A DNA stretch of 64,000 nucleotides, from the NCBI GenBank assembly GCA_029880855.1, contig JAOUNS010000010.1, forward strand, positions 1-64,000, written 5' to 3'. This document shows, piece after piece, positions 26,470 to 36,343 of the stretch. The notes beneath the pieces were generated by a model. That model made no database searches, had not been told where the DNA came from, and saw nothing but the letters and a program-made list of their open reading frames with translations. Numbering within the stretch: the first letter of the stretch is position 1; each line of letters starts with the position of its first letter. Source of the DNA: Gammaproteobacteria bacterium. Its GTDB lineage: Bacteria; Pseudomonadota; Gammaproteobacteria; UBA6429; Thiohalophilaceae. Both the position numbers and the translations under genes were made by a program.

Positions 26470-28268
26470 TTCTTTAAATAGCCTTCTTTATTTCTCAATT
26501 TAACCAAAACACGGGTAAAGGAATTAATTGAGCAGTACAGTGAGAAGAAATTCTCCAGGACGGAAGCAAACAGGAATGCGCTGCTGCCGGCCAATTGGGT
26601 GTCATTCAGGACGATTTCAATTTCCATGCCGCGACACATGGTGGCCCTGCCGTCAATGGTTAAGGGCGAACTGATGGAGCGGGCATTAACCGAAACAATC
26701 GCCGAGATCATGGCGTTGGTTACTGAAGACTCTTTAAAATCATAAAGTCTGAGTATTTCTTTCAGGGCCTCGGTTTCGTCACCGCGCCCGGTCAGTGACA
26801 GATGATTCAGGTTTAAATGTGAAATAAACCGCCAGCGACTGCCGTTTCTGAGCGGGGGGCGGATCGTCACGGTCGGTTGGGTCAGACAACGTATCCGCTC
26901 GCAGGGCGGTGCGCTGTCCACTGCCTGCAGTCTGGGCGAGACAGCGGAAAACGGCAGCTTTGCGGGTTGGTCGCGATTGCTGCATGTGGTCTCCAGGACC
27001 AGAGTGCGATCCTCGGGGACGTTGGGGTTGAAGCCCAGATCCACCAGATTCAAAAACACATCGGTACCTTCATCACGCTCATAGGTGCCAAGTTTTGCAT
27101 CCCGTCTGGAGGCAAACCAGTAGGAGTGTTCGTCGGTTTCCTGATGTGCATGATTCAAACCGTAAAACGGATGAAACAGGGTTTCTTCACCGGTTGAGGT
27201 TGAAGCGACAACCTTGTCAATGGAATACACTTCATAGCCAACCGGACGTCTTGAATCGGGTATGACCTGATATTCCGAATGCGCGTGATCAAGCTTGATA
27301 GGATCGGCGTCATGTTTGAACAGATTGACGACAGGTGTGCACCCCAGTTCAAAGGTTTCCGCTGAAATATTATGTTCCAGCTCGACATCGGAGGAGTTCA
27401 GATAAATGTACAAATCAAGCTCATTGGCGGCATGATCGGGAATACGCTCAGCCAGGCCGGTGATATCAATAAACATGAATTTTTCCGGGAAGACGAAGTA
27501 CTCAGTCAACAGGCGATAACCCAGGAATGAGGATGGGGGATAGGGCAGCAGGCCTTCATCATGTTTGAAACCGACCGGTTGAATGGTGTCATTGCCCAGG
27601 AACACCGGATTTCGATCCGATTCCGAGAGCGACATAACCACGGTATGACACTCATTCAACAGCATCTGGTACAAAGGATTAATATGTTGTGGCTGGCCTT
27701 TCAGATAAAAGCGAAGTTTATCGAGCTTCAGTTCGCCAAAAGTGATTTCTTCATTAAAGGTGGCCAACGATAACTTCAGTACACCGCCGGCGCCTCTGAC
27801 CTGATCAGAACCCGGTGTTGAGAACGGCCGGCCCAGCAGGGTGGCGCCGGTCACCTTGACGGGCAACATTTCGGTGGCATAGGTGGTTGAGAAACGGACA
27901 TTTTCACCCTGAAACTGTTCTGTTTCGAGCAAGGTATCCTTGGGCAGAACATAACTGCTGTCCAGCATTTCCTCATCCGGTACAAACTTGACGATGGACA
28001 TGGAAGGGATCGGACGCTGATAGTGAGGAAAGATCACACTCAGTAATGCATCGCTTAATTCGGGGAAATCATCATCCAGTTTGTGCTGTATGCGGGCATT
28101 TAAATAAGCGAAACCTTCAATCAGGCGTGATACATGCGGATCTTCAATCACCTCGCTGTTGATGCCGAGACGACTTGCGACACGCGGATTTTCCACCGCG
28201 AATTCAGCACCAAGCTGGCGAATGAAAGCCAGCTCTTTTTCGTAATAGGGGAGTAATTCGTCAGCCAT
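26433..28268 (-). CDS. tssF: TssF, T6SS baseplate protein
   Basis: 611 aa, standard length. The N-terminus LLPYYEKELAFIRQLGAEFA and the following RLIEGFAYLNARIQHKLDDD are diagnostic of TssF. The C-terminus has the conserved run RGMEIEIVLNDTQLAGSSAF before the FFSLYCSINSFTR motif. Two TssF copies and one TssG build each wedge. It overlaps tssE by 8 bases and tssG by 37 bases. Confidence 0.96.
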   Translation of the reverse strand: MADELLPYYEKELAFIRQLGAEFAVENPRVASRLGINSEVIEDPHVSRLIEGFAYLNARIQHKLDDDFPELSDALLSVIFPHYQRPIPSMSIVKFVPDEEMLDSSYVLPKDTLLETEQFQGENVRFSTTYATEMLPVKVTGATLLGRPFSTPGSDQVRGAGGVLKLSLATFNEEITFGELKLDKLRFYLKGQPQHINPLYQMLLNECHTVVMSLSESDRNPVFLGNDTIQPVGFKHDEGLLPYPPSSFLGYRLLTEYFVFPEKFMFIDITGLAERIPDHAANELDLYIYLNSSDVELEHNISAETFELGCTPVVNLFKHDADPIKLDHAHSEYQVIPDSRRPVGYEVYSIDKVVASTSTGEETLFHPFYGLNHAHQETDEHSYWFASRRDAKLGTYERDEGTDVFLNLVDLGFNPNVPEDRTLVLETTCSNRDQPAKLPFSAVSPRLQAVDSAPPCERIRCLTQPTVTIRPPLRNGSRWRFISHLNLNHLSLTGRGDETEALKEILRLYDFKESSVTNAMISAIVSVNARSISSPLTIDGRATMCRGMEIEIVLNDTQLAGSSAFLFASVLENFFSLYCSINSFTRVLVKLRNKEGYLKKCPPRAGERVFL

Positions 28269-28758
28269 GGCCTATTTCTTTCACACTTACGGTTCGGGTT
28301 ACGGGTTCGAGCGCTGAGTCGAAAACCACTATTTCCGGTGCCGGATCGGCATAGAGTGTGGCATCAATTCTAAAACGCAGTGTTCGATCGGTTGTATCCT
28401 TGTTTTCCAGGTAGGAAACCTTGACCGATTTGAAACGCGGTTCAAACTGGCGCAGGATGGTTTCCAGCTTGCTGGTAAACACCTTGCGTTTCTCCTGATC
28501 GATAATATTGACTGTCGCAAGATCCGGCAGACCATAGTTCAACAAGGAGTGCTCCAGTTGTTCAAAGTCTTCCGGTGGCTCGATAATTCGATAGCGGGAG
28601 TTCATCAGGTTCTCCAGGTCCCGACGTACGCTGTTGCGTAACTGTGCCAGCCGCTGATGTTGCCCCGGATCACGATCTGTCTGGATATGCGGGTCGTCAA
28701 CCAGCAATCGATCCAGGATCGATGGCCGCAACATTTTCTTTTTATCGATACGGGCCAT
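28261..28758 (-). CDS. tssE: TssE, gp25-like baseplate protein
   Basis: 165 aa. It has the gp25 features LRNSVRRDLENLMNSR near residue 45, the EPPEDFEQLEHSLLNYGLPD motif near 60-80, and a C-terminal strand pattern TLRFRIDATLYADPAPEIVV. It initiates sheath polymerisation from the baseplate. Its ATG shares one base with the stop of the second tssC (TAATG), implying translational coupling, and its end overlaps tssF by 8 bases. Confidence 0.95.
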   Translation of the reverse strand: MARIDKKKMLRPSILDRLLVDDPHIQTDRDPGQHQRLAQLRNSVRRDLENLMNSRYRIIEPPEDFEQLEHSLLNYGLPDLATVNIIDQEKRKVFTSKLETILRQFEPRFKSVKVSYLENKDTTDRTLRFRIDATLYADPAPEIVVFDSALEPVTRTVSVKEIGHG

Positions 28759-30284
28759 TATTTGTTCGCCTGTGACAATTCGGTAACCAGCTCCAGTTCA
28801 GAGACCATTTGGTCAAGCTGGTAGTGGGGGCGCATATGGATAACGCAGATGTACTGGCCGGGTTTTTCCGGGTGTTCCCGTACCTTGACCGCCGCTTCAC
28901 GCAGGGGATACCGGGCCTGTTCTTCCCAATCGAGATCTTCACGACCGGTGGTGTATTTGAAGAGCCAGTTACGCAGAAATCCTTCACACTCTTCCGCTGT
29001 GATAAACGACCCGATCTTGTCGCGTATCATGACCTTGATATAGTGCGCAATACGGGAGCCACACAAAACGTGCTGTAACATGGCGGAGAGCTTGGCGTTT
29101 GTGGTGGCGTTGCGGTTATCCATTTTCTTGGGTTTCTGGATAGACTGGTTGTTGTAAAACGCAGCAAAGGGCAGGTCATAACACTGACACAAGGGGATAA
29201 ATCCAAGGCTGCTTAAATCTCGCTCCACCGTATCGGTGATCAGCACTTCTGTAACTGATTTATAGGCGACATCATGGGAATCGGTTGCAAAGACATCGGT
29301 CGGCAGGGTGGTCAGCACACCGCCGGAAACATGATTGCGCGGTACTCCCCGGATATGGCCAAACCAGCCGACATTGGCAAATTCACGGATTAGAATACCG
29401 GCAAAACCATAGGCCGCATTACCCCACAGGTAATGACGGTGATCCTGGCCGGCGGAATGTTCATAAAAATAGATCCCTTTATAACTGCCCGGGGTGGTGC
29501 GATATGGTCTGCGCATCAGGATACGCGGCACAGTCAGTCCGATAAAACGGGAATCCAGCTTTTCGCGCAGGCTGCGCCATTTGATGTATTCATCCTGGGA
29601 GAAAATCGTATCCAGATTAAGGGGCATACCAAGCCCGGCAAAATCATCCAGTCCGAAAATCTCATACGATGCGGCAGCGATAAACGGGGCAAAAGAGGCG
29701 GCGGCGATTTGCGCGATCCCGGCCAGAATAGACAGATCGTCATGGGGATGTTCGCGGGAGACGCGATGGCTGATTTCATAATCGCCGATTAACACGCCAT
29801 AAGGTTCACCACCCGGTGCGCCGTACTCTTCACTGTAGACCTTGGAAAACAACTGACTTTGATCAAATTCCATTGCCCGGCCTACATCCTTGGCAACTTC
29901 GGACCAATTCGCATCCATAATTTTTATCTTGATGTTGCGGGCACCGTCAGATTGAACAGCCAAAAACCAGAGGCCGCGCCAGGAGGCTTCGAGTTTCTGA
30001 AATCTTTTGTGATGAATGATGACATTGACCTGATCATTGATCATCTCATCCAGTTTGGCGATCGTCCGATTGATGGCATTGATGATATCTCTGCCGGAGT
30101 GTAACTGGCGGGTTATTTCAAACTCGGAGAGCCAATAAGTGAGCGCCTTGACGTCATTTTCTTCGGCAAGAAACCCATCCAGATTGGTGATGTACGCTTG
30201 TTGCGCGCACAGGGTATCGAGATCAACAACAGGGGTTGCTGCATCTGCCTGGTTGGGAAGGGAATGACTGCTGGGCTGTGACAC
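28758..30284 (-). CDS. Second TssC-like sheath large subunit (ImpD-like)
   Basis: 508 aa, a paralogue of TssC1 encoded next to it. Shared family blocks include KLEASWRGLWFLAVQSDGAR, EYGAPGGEPYGVLIGDYEIS, KWRSLREKLDSRFIGLTVPR and the C-terminal RYPLREAAVKVREHPEKPGQ. It lacks the acidic N-terminal extension of TssC1 and diverges in the centre (DFAGLGMPLNLDTIFSQDEY). Two adjacent TssC genes also occur in imp-type clusters (ImpC/ImpD). It could form a minor sheath ring, a baseplate-proximal adaptor or an alternative sheath. A hairpin in the 57-base gap after tssC1 may reduce its expression relative to the main sheath. Confidence 0.9.
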   Translation of the reverse strand: MSQPSSHSLPNQADAATPVVDLDTLCAQQAYITNLDGFLAEENDVKALTYWLSEFEITRQLHSGRDIINAINRTIAKLDEMINDQVNVIIHHKRFQKLEASWRGLWFLAVQSDGARNIKIKIMDANWSEVAKDVGRAMEFDQSQLFSKVYSEEYGAPGGEPYGVLIGDYEISHRVSREHPHDDLSILAGIAQIAAASFAPFIAAASYEIFGLDDFAGLGMPLNLDTIFSQDEYIKWRSLREKLDSRFIGLTVPRILMRRPYRTTPGSYKGIYFYEHSAGQDHRHYLWGNAAYGFAGILIREFANVGWFGHIRGVPRNHVSGGVLTTLPTDVFATDSHDVAYKSVTEVLITDTVERDLSSLGFIPLCQCYDLPFAAFYNNQSIQKPKKMDNRNATTNAKLSAMLQHVLCGSRIAHYIKVMIRDKIGSFITAEECEGFLRNWLFKYTTGREDLDWEEQARYPLREAAVKVREHPEKPGQYICVIHMRPHYQLDQMVSELELVTELSQANK

Positions 30285-30309
30285 AATAAATCCATTTGAA
30301 TTAAATGAT

Positions 30310-30334
30310 TGCGGGGATCATAAAGATCCCCGCA
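30310..30334 (-). terminator. Intercistronic hairpin between tssC1 and tssC2
   Basis: A perfect 10-bp stem (30310-30319 with 30325-30334) and a 5-base loop lies 8 bases after the tssC1 stop on the minus strand. No U-tract follows, so it is more likely an attenuating or mRNA-stabilising hairpin than a full terminator; the genes beyond it (tssC2 to tssH) are essential parts of the same operon. Confidence 0.6.
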
Positions 30335-30341
30335 TCCATGA

Positions 30342-31829
30342 TTACCCGGCTTTCGGAATCTGTGCTACAAGACGAAGTGACGTAGTCAATTCTTCCATTT
30401 GCAGCCAGGGCTTCATCCAGGCGATCGCGCTGAAAACACCAGGTTGACCCGGTACTTCCTTCACTTCGACCTGGGCATCAGCCAATGGGAAGCGTGCTTT
30501 CATTTCAGCACTCGCGCCGGGTGTGGCGTTTACGTAGTTGTTAATCCAGCGGTTCAGCCAGACTTCAGCGTCTGATGCTTCCATGAACGAACCGATCTTG
30601 TCGCGGGCCATTACCTTGAGGAAATGGGCAATACGACCGGTTGCCATCAGGTAGGGCAGACGGGCTGAAATTTCGGCATTTGAAGTGGCGGCCGGATCAT
30701 CAAACTTCTTCGGTTTCTGTGTGGTCTGTGCACCGAAGAATACCGCATAGTCGGTATGCTTATAGTGACAGAGCGGCAAGAAACCCAGTTTGCTGAGTTC
30801 GGCTTCACGGCGATCAGTAATACCGATTTCAGTCGGGCACTTCTGATCCATGTCACCATCGTCACTGACAAAGACGTGACTTGGCAGACCTTCAACCTTA
30901 CCGCCACCTTCAGCACCACGAATGCTGGTACACCAGCCGTACTCGGCAAATGATCGGGTCAGTGTGGTACCCATGGAGTATGCAGCATTCATCCAGCAGT
31001 AGTCATCATGTCCGGCGGAAAGCTGACGGCCGACTTCGTCCACATTACCTTCTTCGAAATTAAATGCCTCGATAGGTTTGGTGTCCTGGCCATAGGGCAG
31101 TCGAGCCAGTACACGTGGCATGGTCAGTACAACAAAGCGTGAATCTTCGCTGTCACGGAAACTGCGCCACTTGATGTACTCGGCTGAATCAAAGATCTTT
31201 TCCAGGTCTCGCGGTTTGGACAGTTCTGTGAAGCTGTCAAAACCGAACATTTCCGGAGAAGCGGACGAAATAAACGGACAGAAACCGGCTGCTGAAATAT
31301 TGGACATATTGGTCAGCAGTTCAATGTCGTCCGGATGTGAGGTGAATTCAAAGTCACCAATCATGGCGGCATATGGTTCACCACCGGCAATACCGAATTC
31401 ACTTTCATAAACTTTCTTGAAAGTTTCACTCTGGTCAAACTCAACTGCCTTGATCAGGTCTTTGGCGAGCTCTTTCTTGCTCATATTGATGACCTTGATT
31501 TTGAGCTGTGTGCTGGTTTCGGAATTCATCACCAGGTGGTTCAGCCCGCGCCATGAACCTTCCAGTTTCTGGAATTTTTCATGTTGCATAACGGCGGACA
31601 GCTGTTTTGACATAATGGCGTCAATTGCTGCAATTGCCTTGTTGATGGTGACAGTGAGGTTCTTATCCCACTTCACTGTACCCTTCATGGCTTCTTCACT
31701 CAGGGTCTTCAACAATTCCTGCGTCTCATCGCGTGAAGTCTGTTTGGTGGCGCCAAGCGCCTGCTCCAACAGGCTGACTTCCGCGGCTTCGCCGGCTTCC
31801 TGGCCTTCAGTCTGTGTTTCAGTACTCAT
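30342..31829 (-). CDS. tssC: TssC, T6SS contractile sheath large subunit
   Basis: 495 aa, canonical TssC/VipB length. Typical blocks are [60 protein letters not shown] and the [20 protein letters not shown] region near residue 400. With TssB it forms the contractile sheath. The ATG shares one base with the tssB stop (TAATG), so the pair is translationally coupled, in keeping with their 1:1 assembly. The N-terminal 30 residues are Glu/Ala-rich. Confidence 0.97.
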   Translation of the reverse strand: MSTETQTEGQEAGEAAEVSLLEQALGATKQTSRDETQELLKTLSEEAMKGTVKWDKNLTVTINKAIAAIDAIMSKQLSAVMQHEKFQKLEGSWRGLNHLVMNSETSTQLKIKVINMSKKELAKDLIKAVEFDQSETFKKVYESEFGIAGGEPYAAMIGDFEFTSHPDDIELLTNMSNISAAGFCPFISSASPEMFGFDSFTELSKPRDLEKIFDSAEYIKWRSFRDSEDSRFVVLTMPRVLARLPYGQDTKPIEAFNFEEGNVDEVGRQLSAGHDDYCWMNAAYSMGTTLTRSFAEYGWCTSIRGAEGGGKVEGLPSHVFVSDDGDMDQKCPTEIGITDRREAELSKLGFLPLCHYKHTDYAVFFGAQTTQKPKKFDDPAATSNAEISARLPYLMATGRIAHFLKVMARDKIGSFMEASDAEVWLNRWINNYVNATPGASAEMKARFPLADAQVEVKEVPGQPGVFSAIAWMKPWLQMEELTTSLRLVAQIPKAG

Positions 31830-32353
31830 TATTTATCACCCTCGTCATTGCCACCGTCCTTGCCTACGCCCAGCTCATCTGCCAGGGCAGACATGGCTTC
31901 GGTGTTACTTAAAACATTTTCCAGAATTTCTTCCAGTTTGTCGGAACGATCCGCCTTGGTCAGGAGATCGCGTAGTTTGTTGCGGGTTTCGAGCAGCTTT
32001 CTCAATGGCTCAACATTTTCCACAACCCGATGCGGTTCGAAATCTTCCATGCTCTTGAAATCGATATCAACACCGATCTCACTGCCATCACCGTCAACAG
32101 TGTTTTCAACCTTCATGCTCAACTTTGGCGCGATTTTCCGCAAAATATCATTGAAATTATCGCGGTCAATCTGGTTGAATTTACGCTGTTTCAGATCTTT
32201 TTTGTTTTGGTTATCACCTGAGTAATCACCCATAACACCCATAACAAAAGGAAGTTCCTTTTCTTGAACGGCGCCGTTGGTTTCAACGTCATAGGTGATA
32301 TGAACTCGCGGTTTCCTTACTCTTTTCAATTTGTCATGAATGCTCTCAGCCAT
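31829..32353 (-). CDS. tssB: TssB, T6SS contractile sheath small subunit
   Basis: 174 aa. The start [20 protein letters not shown], followed by [14 protein letters not shown] near residue 40 and the region [20 protein letters not shown], is characteristic of TssB/VipA. The C-terminal helix ([20 protein letters not shown]) holds the usual ClpV-related region. It lies 134 bases downstream of tssA on the same strand and overlaps the tssC start by one base. Confidence 0.97.
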   Translation of the reverse strand: MAESIHDKLKRVRKPRVHITYDVETNGAVQEKELPFVMGVMGDYSGDNQNKKDLKQRKFNQIDRDNFNDILRKIAPKLSMKVENTVDGDGSEIGVDIDFKSMEDFEPHRVVENVEPLRKLLETRNKLRDLLTKADRSDKLEEILENVLSNTEAMSALADELGVGKDGGNDEGDK

Positions 32354-32487
32354 GTGTTTTTCCTCACGTTATATTAAACATTTAACATTATGCAGTCAGT
32401 CTGAATGACCTGTATTCAGAAAAACTGAATTTCCGGTCCATGTCATTACAGTTTTGTCTGCAGATAAACCCGATTAGTATACAACAA

Positions 32488-33582
32488 TTACTCGTTACCC
32501 CTGACACCGGTCAGGTTACCGTAGAAATTCCTGGAAGTATCATCCGGAATCAATTCTCTCATCAAGTCATGCAAAGGCATGTCTCCCCAGCGCACGATCC
32601 GCTCAAGCGCATAGGAAATCGGTGAATGTGGCTCATTCTTCCGGAAAAAATTCGAAATTTCCAGCAGGTTGCGGAATGCGTCTTCGCGTGTCTTGATTGG
32701 TCCACCAGCCTTTTTCGGGGCAGGCGTCCCATCAGCCGCAACGGCATCATCATCTTCGGATGGTTCTTCAGGTTGGGGCAGTTTGTTCTTGGCCAGGTGG
32801 TTGATTACACCCAGGCACTCCTGCAGTGTTTCGATGATATTCCCGATGGAAGGGGCATCATCTCTACCACAGTATTCATCCAGCATTTGGCCCAATCGTT
32901 TGTATTCGGAAAGACAAACCAAAAGGTCCTCATGCATATTGATATACAAGTCGTTTTCGGAATTGTTGACGGCAGTTTCGATGGTTTCAGGAGAGAAACC
33001 AAGTTTGCTGATTTTGGCCTGACGAGTTTGATCGTCCGGGGCCTTCTGCACATCCAACGCCTGATTATAGTGCCAAAAAGTAAAGGCATGTGGTTCGGCG
33101 TCATCGGTGAACCGAATATTTCGGATTGGAGTAACCAGGACGCTGCCTTCATTCAAACCGTGCACCGCCAGCACACGAATCCTGTTTCCATCCTCATCAG
33201 GACTGGGATAGATGCCGGCCTCCCAGAACCTTTCCACCAGTTCACGCATAAGGGTGAAGCCATAGCGGAGGCCGGAGAATTCATATTTACGGACCAGAGC
33301 CTCTGTATACCAGGCCGCCACTTCCAGGTCTTTGCAATTGGATTCAAGAATCTCCGGGGCTAAATCCAGCACCTTGCGCCAACTTGAATCAGCTTCACTG
33401 TTGCCGCCGGTATCAAATACACTGTGACGCTCGGCAGCACGGGCTGCATTCCGGGCGTCTTTAATTTTTCCGTAGATTGATGTGGGTGAGTTATCTTCCC
33501 GAATATCCTTACCGACAGGGTTATCCTCTGCTATCGGTTGCAGCAAAGTTTCGATATCTGCAATTGAATCTGGTAATGGCAT
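32488..33582 (-). CDS. tssA: TssA, T6SS cap/priming protein (ImpA_N type)
   Basis: 364 aa. The N-terminal ImpA_N domain (about 10-130) shows ADIETLLQPIAEDNPVGKDI and ELVERFWEAGIYPSPDEDGN. An acidic, Pro-rich linker at about 265-290 precedes a C-terminal domain with AFRNLLEISNFFRKNEPHSP and PLHDLMRELIPD, as in short TssA proteins. TssA primes assembly at the baseplate and stays at the distal end during extension. GGGAGA lies about 8 bases before the ATG. It is the first gene of the minus-strand tss operon and is read from the divergent gap. Confidence 0.95.
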   Translation of the reverse strand: MPLPDSIADIETLLQPIAEDNPVGKDIREDNSPTSIYGKIKDARNAARAAERHSVFDTGGNSEADSSWRKVLDLAPEILESNCKDLEVAAWYTEALVRKYEFSGLRYGFTLMRELVERFWEAGIYPSPDEDGNRIRVLAVHGLNEGSVLVTPIRNIRFTDDAEPHAFTFWHYNQALDVQKAPDDQTRQAKISKLGFSPETIETAVNNSENDLYINMHEDLLVCLSEYKRLGQMLDEYCGRDDAPSIGNIIETLQECLGVINHLAKNKLPQPEEPSEDDDAVAADGTPAPKKAGGPIKTREDAFRNLLEISNFFRKNEPHSPISYALERIVRWGDMPLHDLMRELIPDDTSRNFYGNLTGVRGNE

Positions 33583-34156
33583 CCAAACTTCTCCCTATAT
33601 AATTATTTATCTCGGTTGCGTCTCGCACCTGGTCCTGTCCTGAATCGACACCTGCTACATTAACTTACCGATTTACCAGGTTATAAAATGCCAAAATCAT
33701 TTTAAAGGTATATCAGTAAATACTTATGGAGCTAATTCCTGTCTCAAGCCTTCGATTAGAATTTAACCGCTTTTATAAGTCATCACAGGAATGATGTAAA
33801 GAGGATTAGGGAAATAAATAGCAAAAAAATTGTGGATAATTTAGTGATTCGTTATAGAATAGATGTGATTAAATATGATACAAATAATTTCCCAATTGAT
33901 ATACTCCGGTCGGTCCTTAATATTATGGTTGCTGTCATATCAACAGGGGATGGAGGCAGGCTTATAATATTGGTATCTCCGGCATAATAATTAGAATAAT
34001 TCTAATCCGGGCCATGCCTGAAAAATGGATTTTACACAGCAGGGAAATACCGAGCCGGTGAGAGGCAATTGAACAAAACTTTGAATTAACTTTTTTGGAT
34101 TTCGTGGAACGCAGAATTTCATTGAAATCTGGAACAATTATCAGGATGATGTTTGT
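33583..34156. promoter_or_regulatory. Divergent regulatory gap between tssA and tagH
   Basis: 574 AT-rich bases with no convincing gene; the ORF at 33962-34219 on the minus strand runs into tagH and looks accidental. Since tssA leaves on the minus strand and tagH on the plus strand, the promoters for both structural T6SS operons should lie here. I could not fix a good -35/-10 pair for either. A 17-bp palindrome (33990-34006) is the most distinct site. Confidence 0.6.
33990..34006. promoter_or_regulatory. 17-bp palindrome, possible operator
   Basis: ATTAGAAT and ATTCTAAT are perfect inverted halves separated by one A. It lies about 150 bases before tagH and 400 bases before tssA. The form suits a dimeric regulator, but no regulator gene is in the window and AT-rich palindromes also occur by chance. 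Confidence 0.35.
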
Positions 34157-35698
34157 ATGTCTATTATTATAACTGTACTCAAATACCCGCAAGGGGTAAT
34201 GAACGCCAAGGCATCCCATACCTTTGACGAAGCCGGTGGAACAATCGGTCGTTCAGCTGATAACCAGTGGATACTGGAAGACCCTGAGCGCTTTATCTCA
34301 TCCAGACACAGCCAGATATCGTATGAGAATAATCAGTATTTTCTCACTGATCTCAGTACCAATGGTACTTTCCTGAATGGCTCCGGTGATCCAATCGGCA
34401 AGGGCAGCAAAATCAAACTCAATACCGGTGATCGGTTTACATTGGGCGATTATGAGTTCCAGGTAAATATCCTGGGCGGCCAGTCAGGCGCTGCGATGTC
34501 CCCGTTTGGTGATGGTTTTGACGATGACCCGTTTGGTCTTGGTGGTGATTCCTTTGACACTCCCACCGATCCCGGCACCTTTGGTTCAGGCGGTGGATAT
34601 ATCCCGGCTTCAGAACCGATGTTTGGTACCGATCCTCAAGAGACAGATCCGCTGGCGGCGCTGGATCGGGTTGGACTTTCACCAGGTACTGCGAAGTATG
34701 AGGACAACATTTGGGACAACATGACCCAGTTTGGCGGCAAAAACAATGATGCCACTGCGGATGCCATCGATTGGCCGACCGCACATCTGAGCCCGAATGC
34801 AGGTGGAATACCGGAAGACTGGGATGACGATCTTTCTGCCAAGCCAACCGGATTTGCCCCACAGGCACAGCCTGTAAGTCAACCGGTGCAACAGCCGATT
34901 CAACCGCCGCCGGGGCCTTCCAGTTTTCTTAACAACGAGGCTCATCGCACTGACAGTAATCAAAGTGAGCAATACTTTCTGGAAGATGTCGCTGACCAGA
35001 TCAGCCGGCTGGAAAGTGAAAAATATACTCTGGAAAAACACAATCTGAAATTGCAGGCGGAGATTGTTCGGTTGAAACAGCCCGGCGCTCATTCCGTTAC
35101 CCAGATGGATGACATTTTAATCGAGGCGCTCGGACTGAGCGGACGGAATATCAGCAAACAGAAAGTTGCCGAGATCAGCCAGACTATTGGTGCGCTGGTG
35201 CGCGAAACCATTGTTGGCATGATGCAGGTGTTGACTTCACGCAGCAGCATTAAAAATGAATTCCGAATGAATGTCACGACTATTCAGCCGGTAGAGAACA
35301 ACCCGTTGAAATTCTCAGCCAATGTCGATGATGCAATTGAGAATATGTTTATCCGGGAAGGCAACTCCTACATGAAACCAATCGATGCCATTCGGGAAGG
35401 TTTTGAAGGTATTGGTGAACATCAGGTGGCCATTTTGGCGGGTATTCGCGCTGCGTTCAGAAGCGTTATTCAGCGTTTCGATCCGGAACTTTTGGAGCAG
35501 AGATTTGAGAAGTTCCAGAAAGGCAACTTTATTCCCGGCATGAACAAGGCGAAAAATTGGGAGCTGTACGTCCAGTATTATCAGGATCTGATAAACGACA
35601 TGGATAGTTCATTCCAGAATCTGTTTGGTCATGACTTTGTTGCTGCATATGAGGACCAGTTGCAGAAACTGTCAATATCTCGCAAGACCAAACGATAA
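34157..35698 (+). CDS. tagH: TagH, FHA-domain T6SS regulator
   Basis: 513 aa. An N-terminal FHA domain (about 20-100) carries the phosphothreonine-binding residues: GRSADN, SSRHSQI and LSTNGTFLNG. A long Asp/Gly/Pro-rich linker (about 115-270), a short coiled coil (LESEKYTLEKHNLKLQAEIV, about 278-300) and a C-terminal domain (about 320-510) with MKPIDAIREGFEGIGEHQVA follow, the arrangement of T6SS Fha proteins. FHA proteins of this type bind a component phosphorylated by PpkA and promote membrane-complex assembly. AGGATG lies upstream of the ATG. It opens the plus-strand operon that includes tssJ-tssM, tagF, pppA and ppkA. Confidence 0.93.
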   Translation: MSIIITVLKYPQGVMNAKASHTFDEAGGTIGRSADNQWILEDPERFISSRHSQISYENNQYFLTDLSTNGTFLNGSGDPIGKGSKIKLNTGDRFTLGDYEFQVNILGGQSGAAMSPFGDGFDDDPFGLGGDSFDTPTDPGTFGSGGGYIPASEPMFGTDPQETDPLAALDRVGLSPGTAKYEDNIWDNMTQFGGKNNDATADAIDWPTAHLSPNAGGIPEDWDDDLSAKPTGFAPQAQPVSQPVQQPIQPPPGPSSFLNNEAHRTDSNQSEQYFLEDVADQISRLESEKYTLEKHNLKLQAEIVRLKQPGAHSVTQMDDILIEALGLSGRNISKQKVAEISQTIGALVRETIVGMMQVLTSRSSIKNEFRMNVTTIQPVENNPLKFSANVDDAIENMFIREGNSYMKPIDAIREGFEGIGEHQVAILAGIRAAFRSVIQRFDPELLEQRFEKFQKGNFIPGMNKAKNWELYVQYYQDLINDMDSSFQNLFGHDFVAAYEDQLQKLSISRKTKR

Positions 35699-35738
35699 GC
35701 TGTTTAAATAATTACAACAAGGACAAGAGGAAACATAC

Positions 35739-36233
35739 ATGCTATTCACACGCGTTACGAAAATTTGCATGATTGCAGGAGTGTATTTGCTGATATCGGG
35801 TTGTGCTGCGGTTAACAGTGCAGTCGGTGGTTTATTCAATGCCGACACAGATCTTACCCTGACCTTCAAGGTTGCGGCGGATATCAATCCCGACGAAAGT
35901 AGAAAACCTTCCCCGTTGTTTATCCGTTTATATGAGCTTAAATCAACAAAAATGTTCAATCAGGTGAACTTCATTGATTTGTACGAGCGTGACAAGGAAG
36001 TGCTGGGTGAAGACATGATAGCCGTACAAAAGCTCAAGCGCATCCGGCCGGGCGAAGACCGTGAAGACCACTTGGTGCTGGATGAAAAAACCAAGTTTGT
36101 CGGTTTGTATGCCGAGTTTCTGAATTACAAGAATGCAAAATACAAGCTTGTTATTCCGGTTGTACAGCATGATTTTATCGGTACAACCAAGACGATATAT
36201 ATTTCACGGAACATTATCAGTATCAAGGATTAA
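35739..36233 (+). CDS. tssJ: TssJ, T6SS outer-membrane lipoprotein
   Basis: 164 aa. The lipoprotein signal ends in LLISG-Cys22. The mature part has TLTFKVAADINPDESRKPSP, LFIRLYELKSTKMFNQVNFI and a C-terminal beta strand, typical of the transthyretin-like TssJ fold. It anchors the TssJLM membrane complex in the outer membrane by contacting the periplasmic end of TssM. A good ribosome site (AAGAGGAAA) precedes the ATG, 40 bases after tagH. Confidence 0.95.
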   Translation: MLFTRVTKICMIAGVYLLISGCAAVNSAVGGLFNADTDLTLTFKVAADINPDESRKPSPLFIRLYELKSTKMFNQVNFIDLYERDKEVLGEDMIAVQKLKRIRPGEDREDHLVLDEKTKFVGLYAEFLNYKNAKYKLVIPVVQHDFIGTTKTIYISRNIISIKD

Positions 36234-36343
36234 TGTTCTGTTGGCGTGGAGCATAAACACTGATGTGCGATATTTTATGAACAATATCAGCCGACATATG
36301 AATGTATGATGGAATAAACCAATAACAGCAAGGCAAGAGAACA

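Noticed and set aside
33831-33860. TTGTGG and TATAGA at 17-bp spacing as a tagH promoter
   Set aside because: Both boxes match consensus poorly (3 of 6 and 4 of 6) in very AT-rich DNA and would give a leader of almost 300 bases.
34105-34122. Sigma-54-like element upstream of tagH
   Set aside because: TGGAAC is present but the GC pair of the -12 element is missing at the required spacing.
33962-34219. 85-aa minus-strand frame in the divergent gap
   Set aside because: It overlaps the start of tagH, has no ribosome site and sits in AT-rich regulatory sequence.
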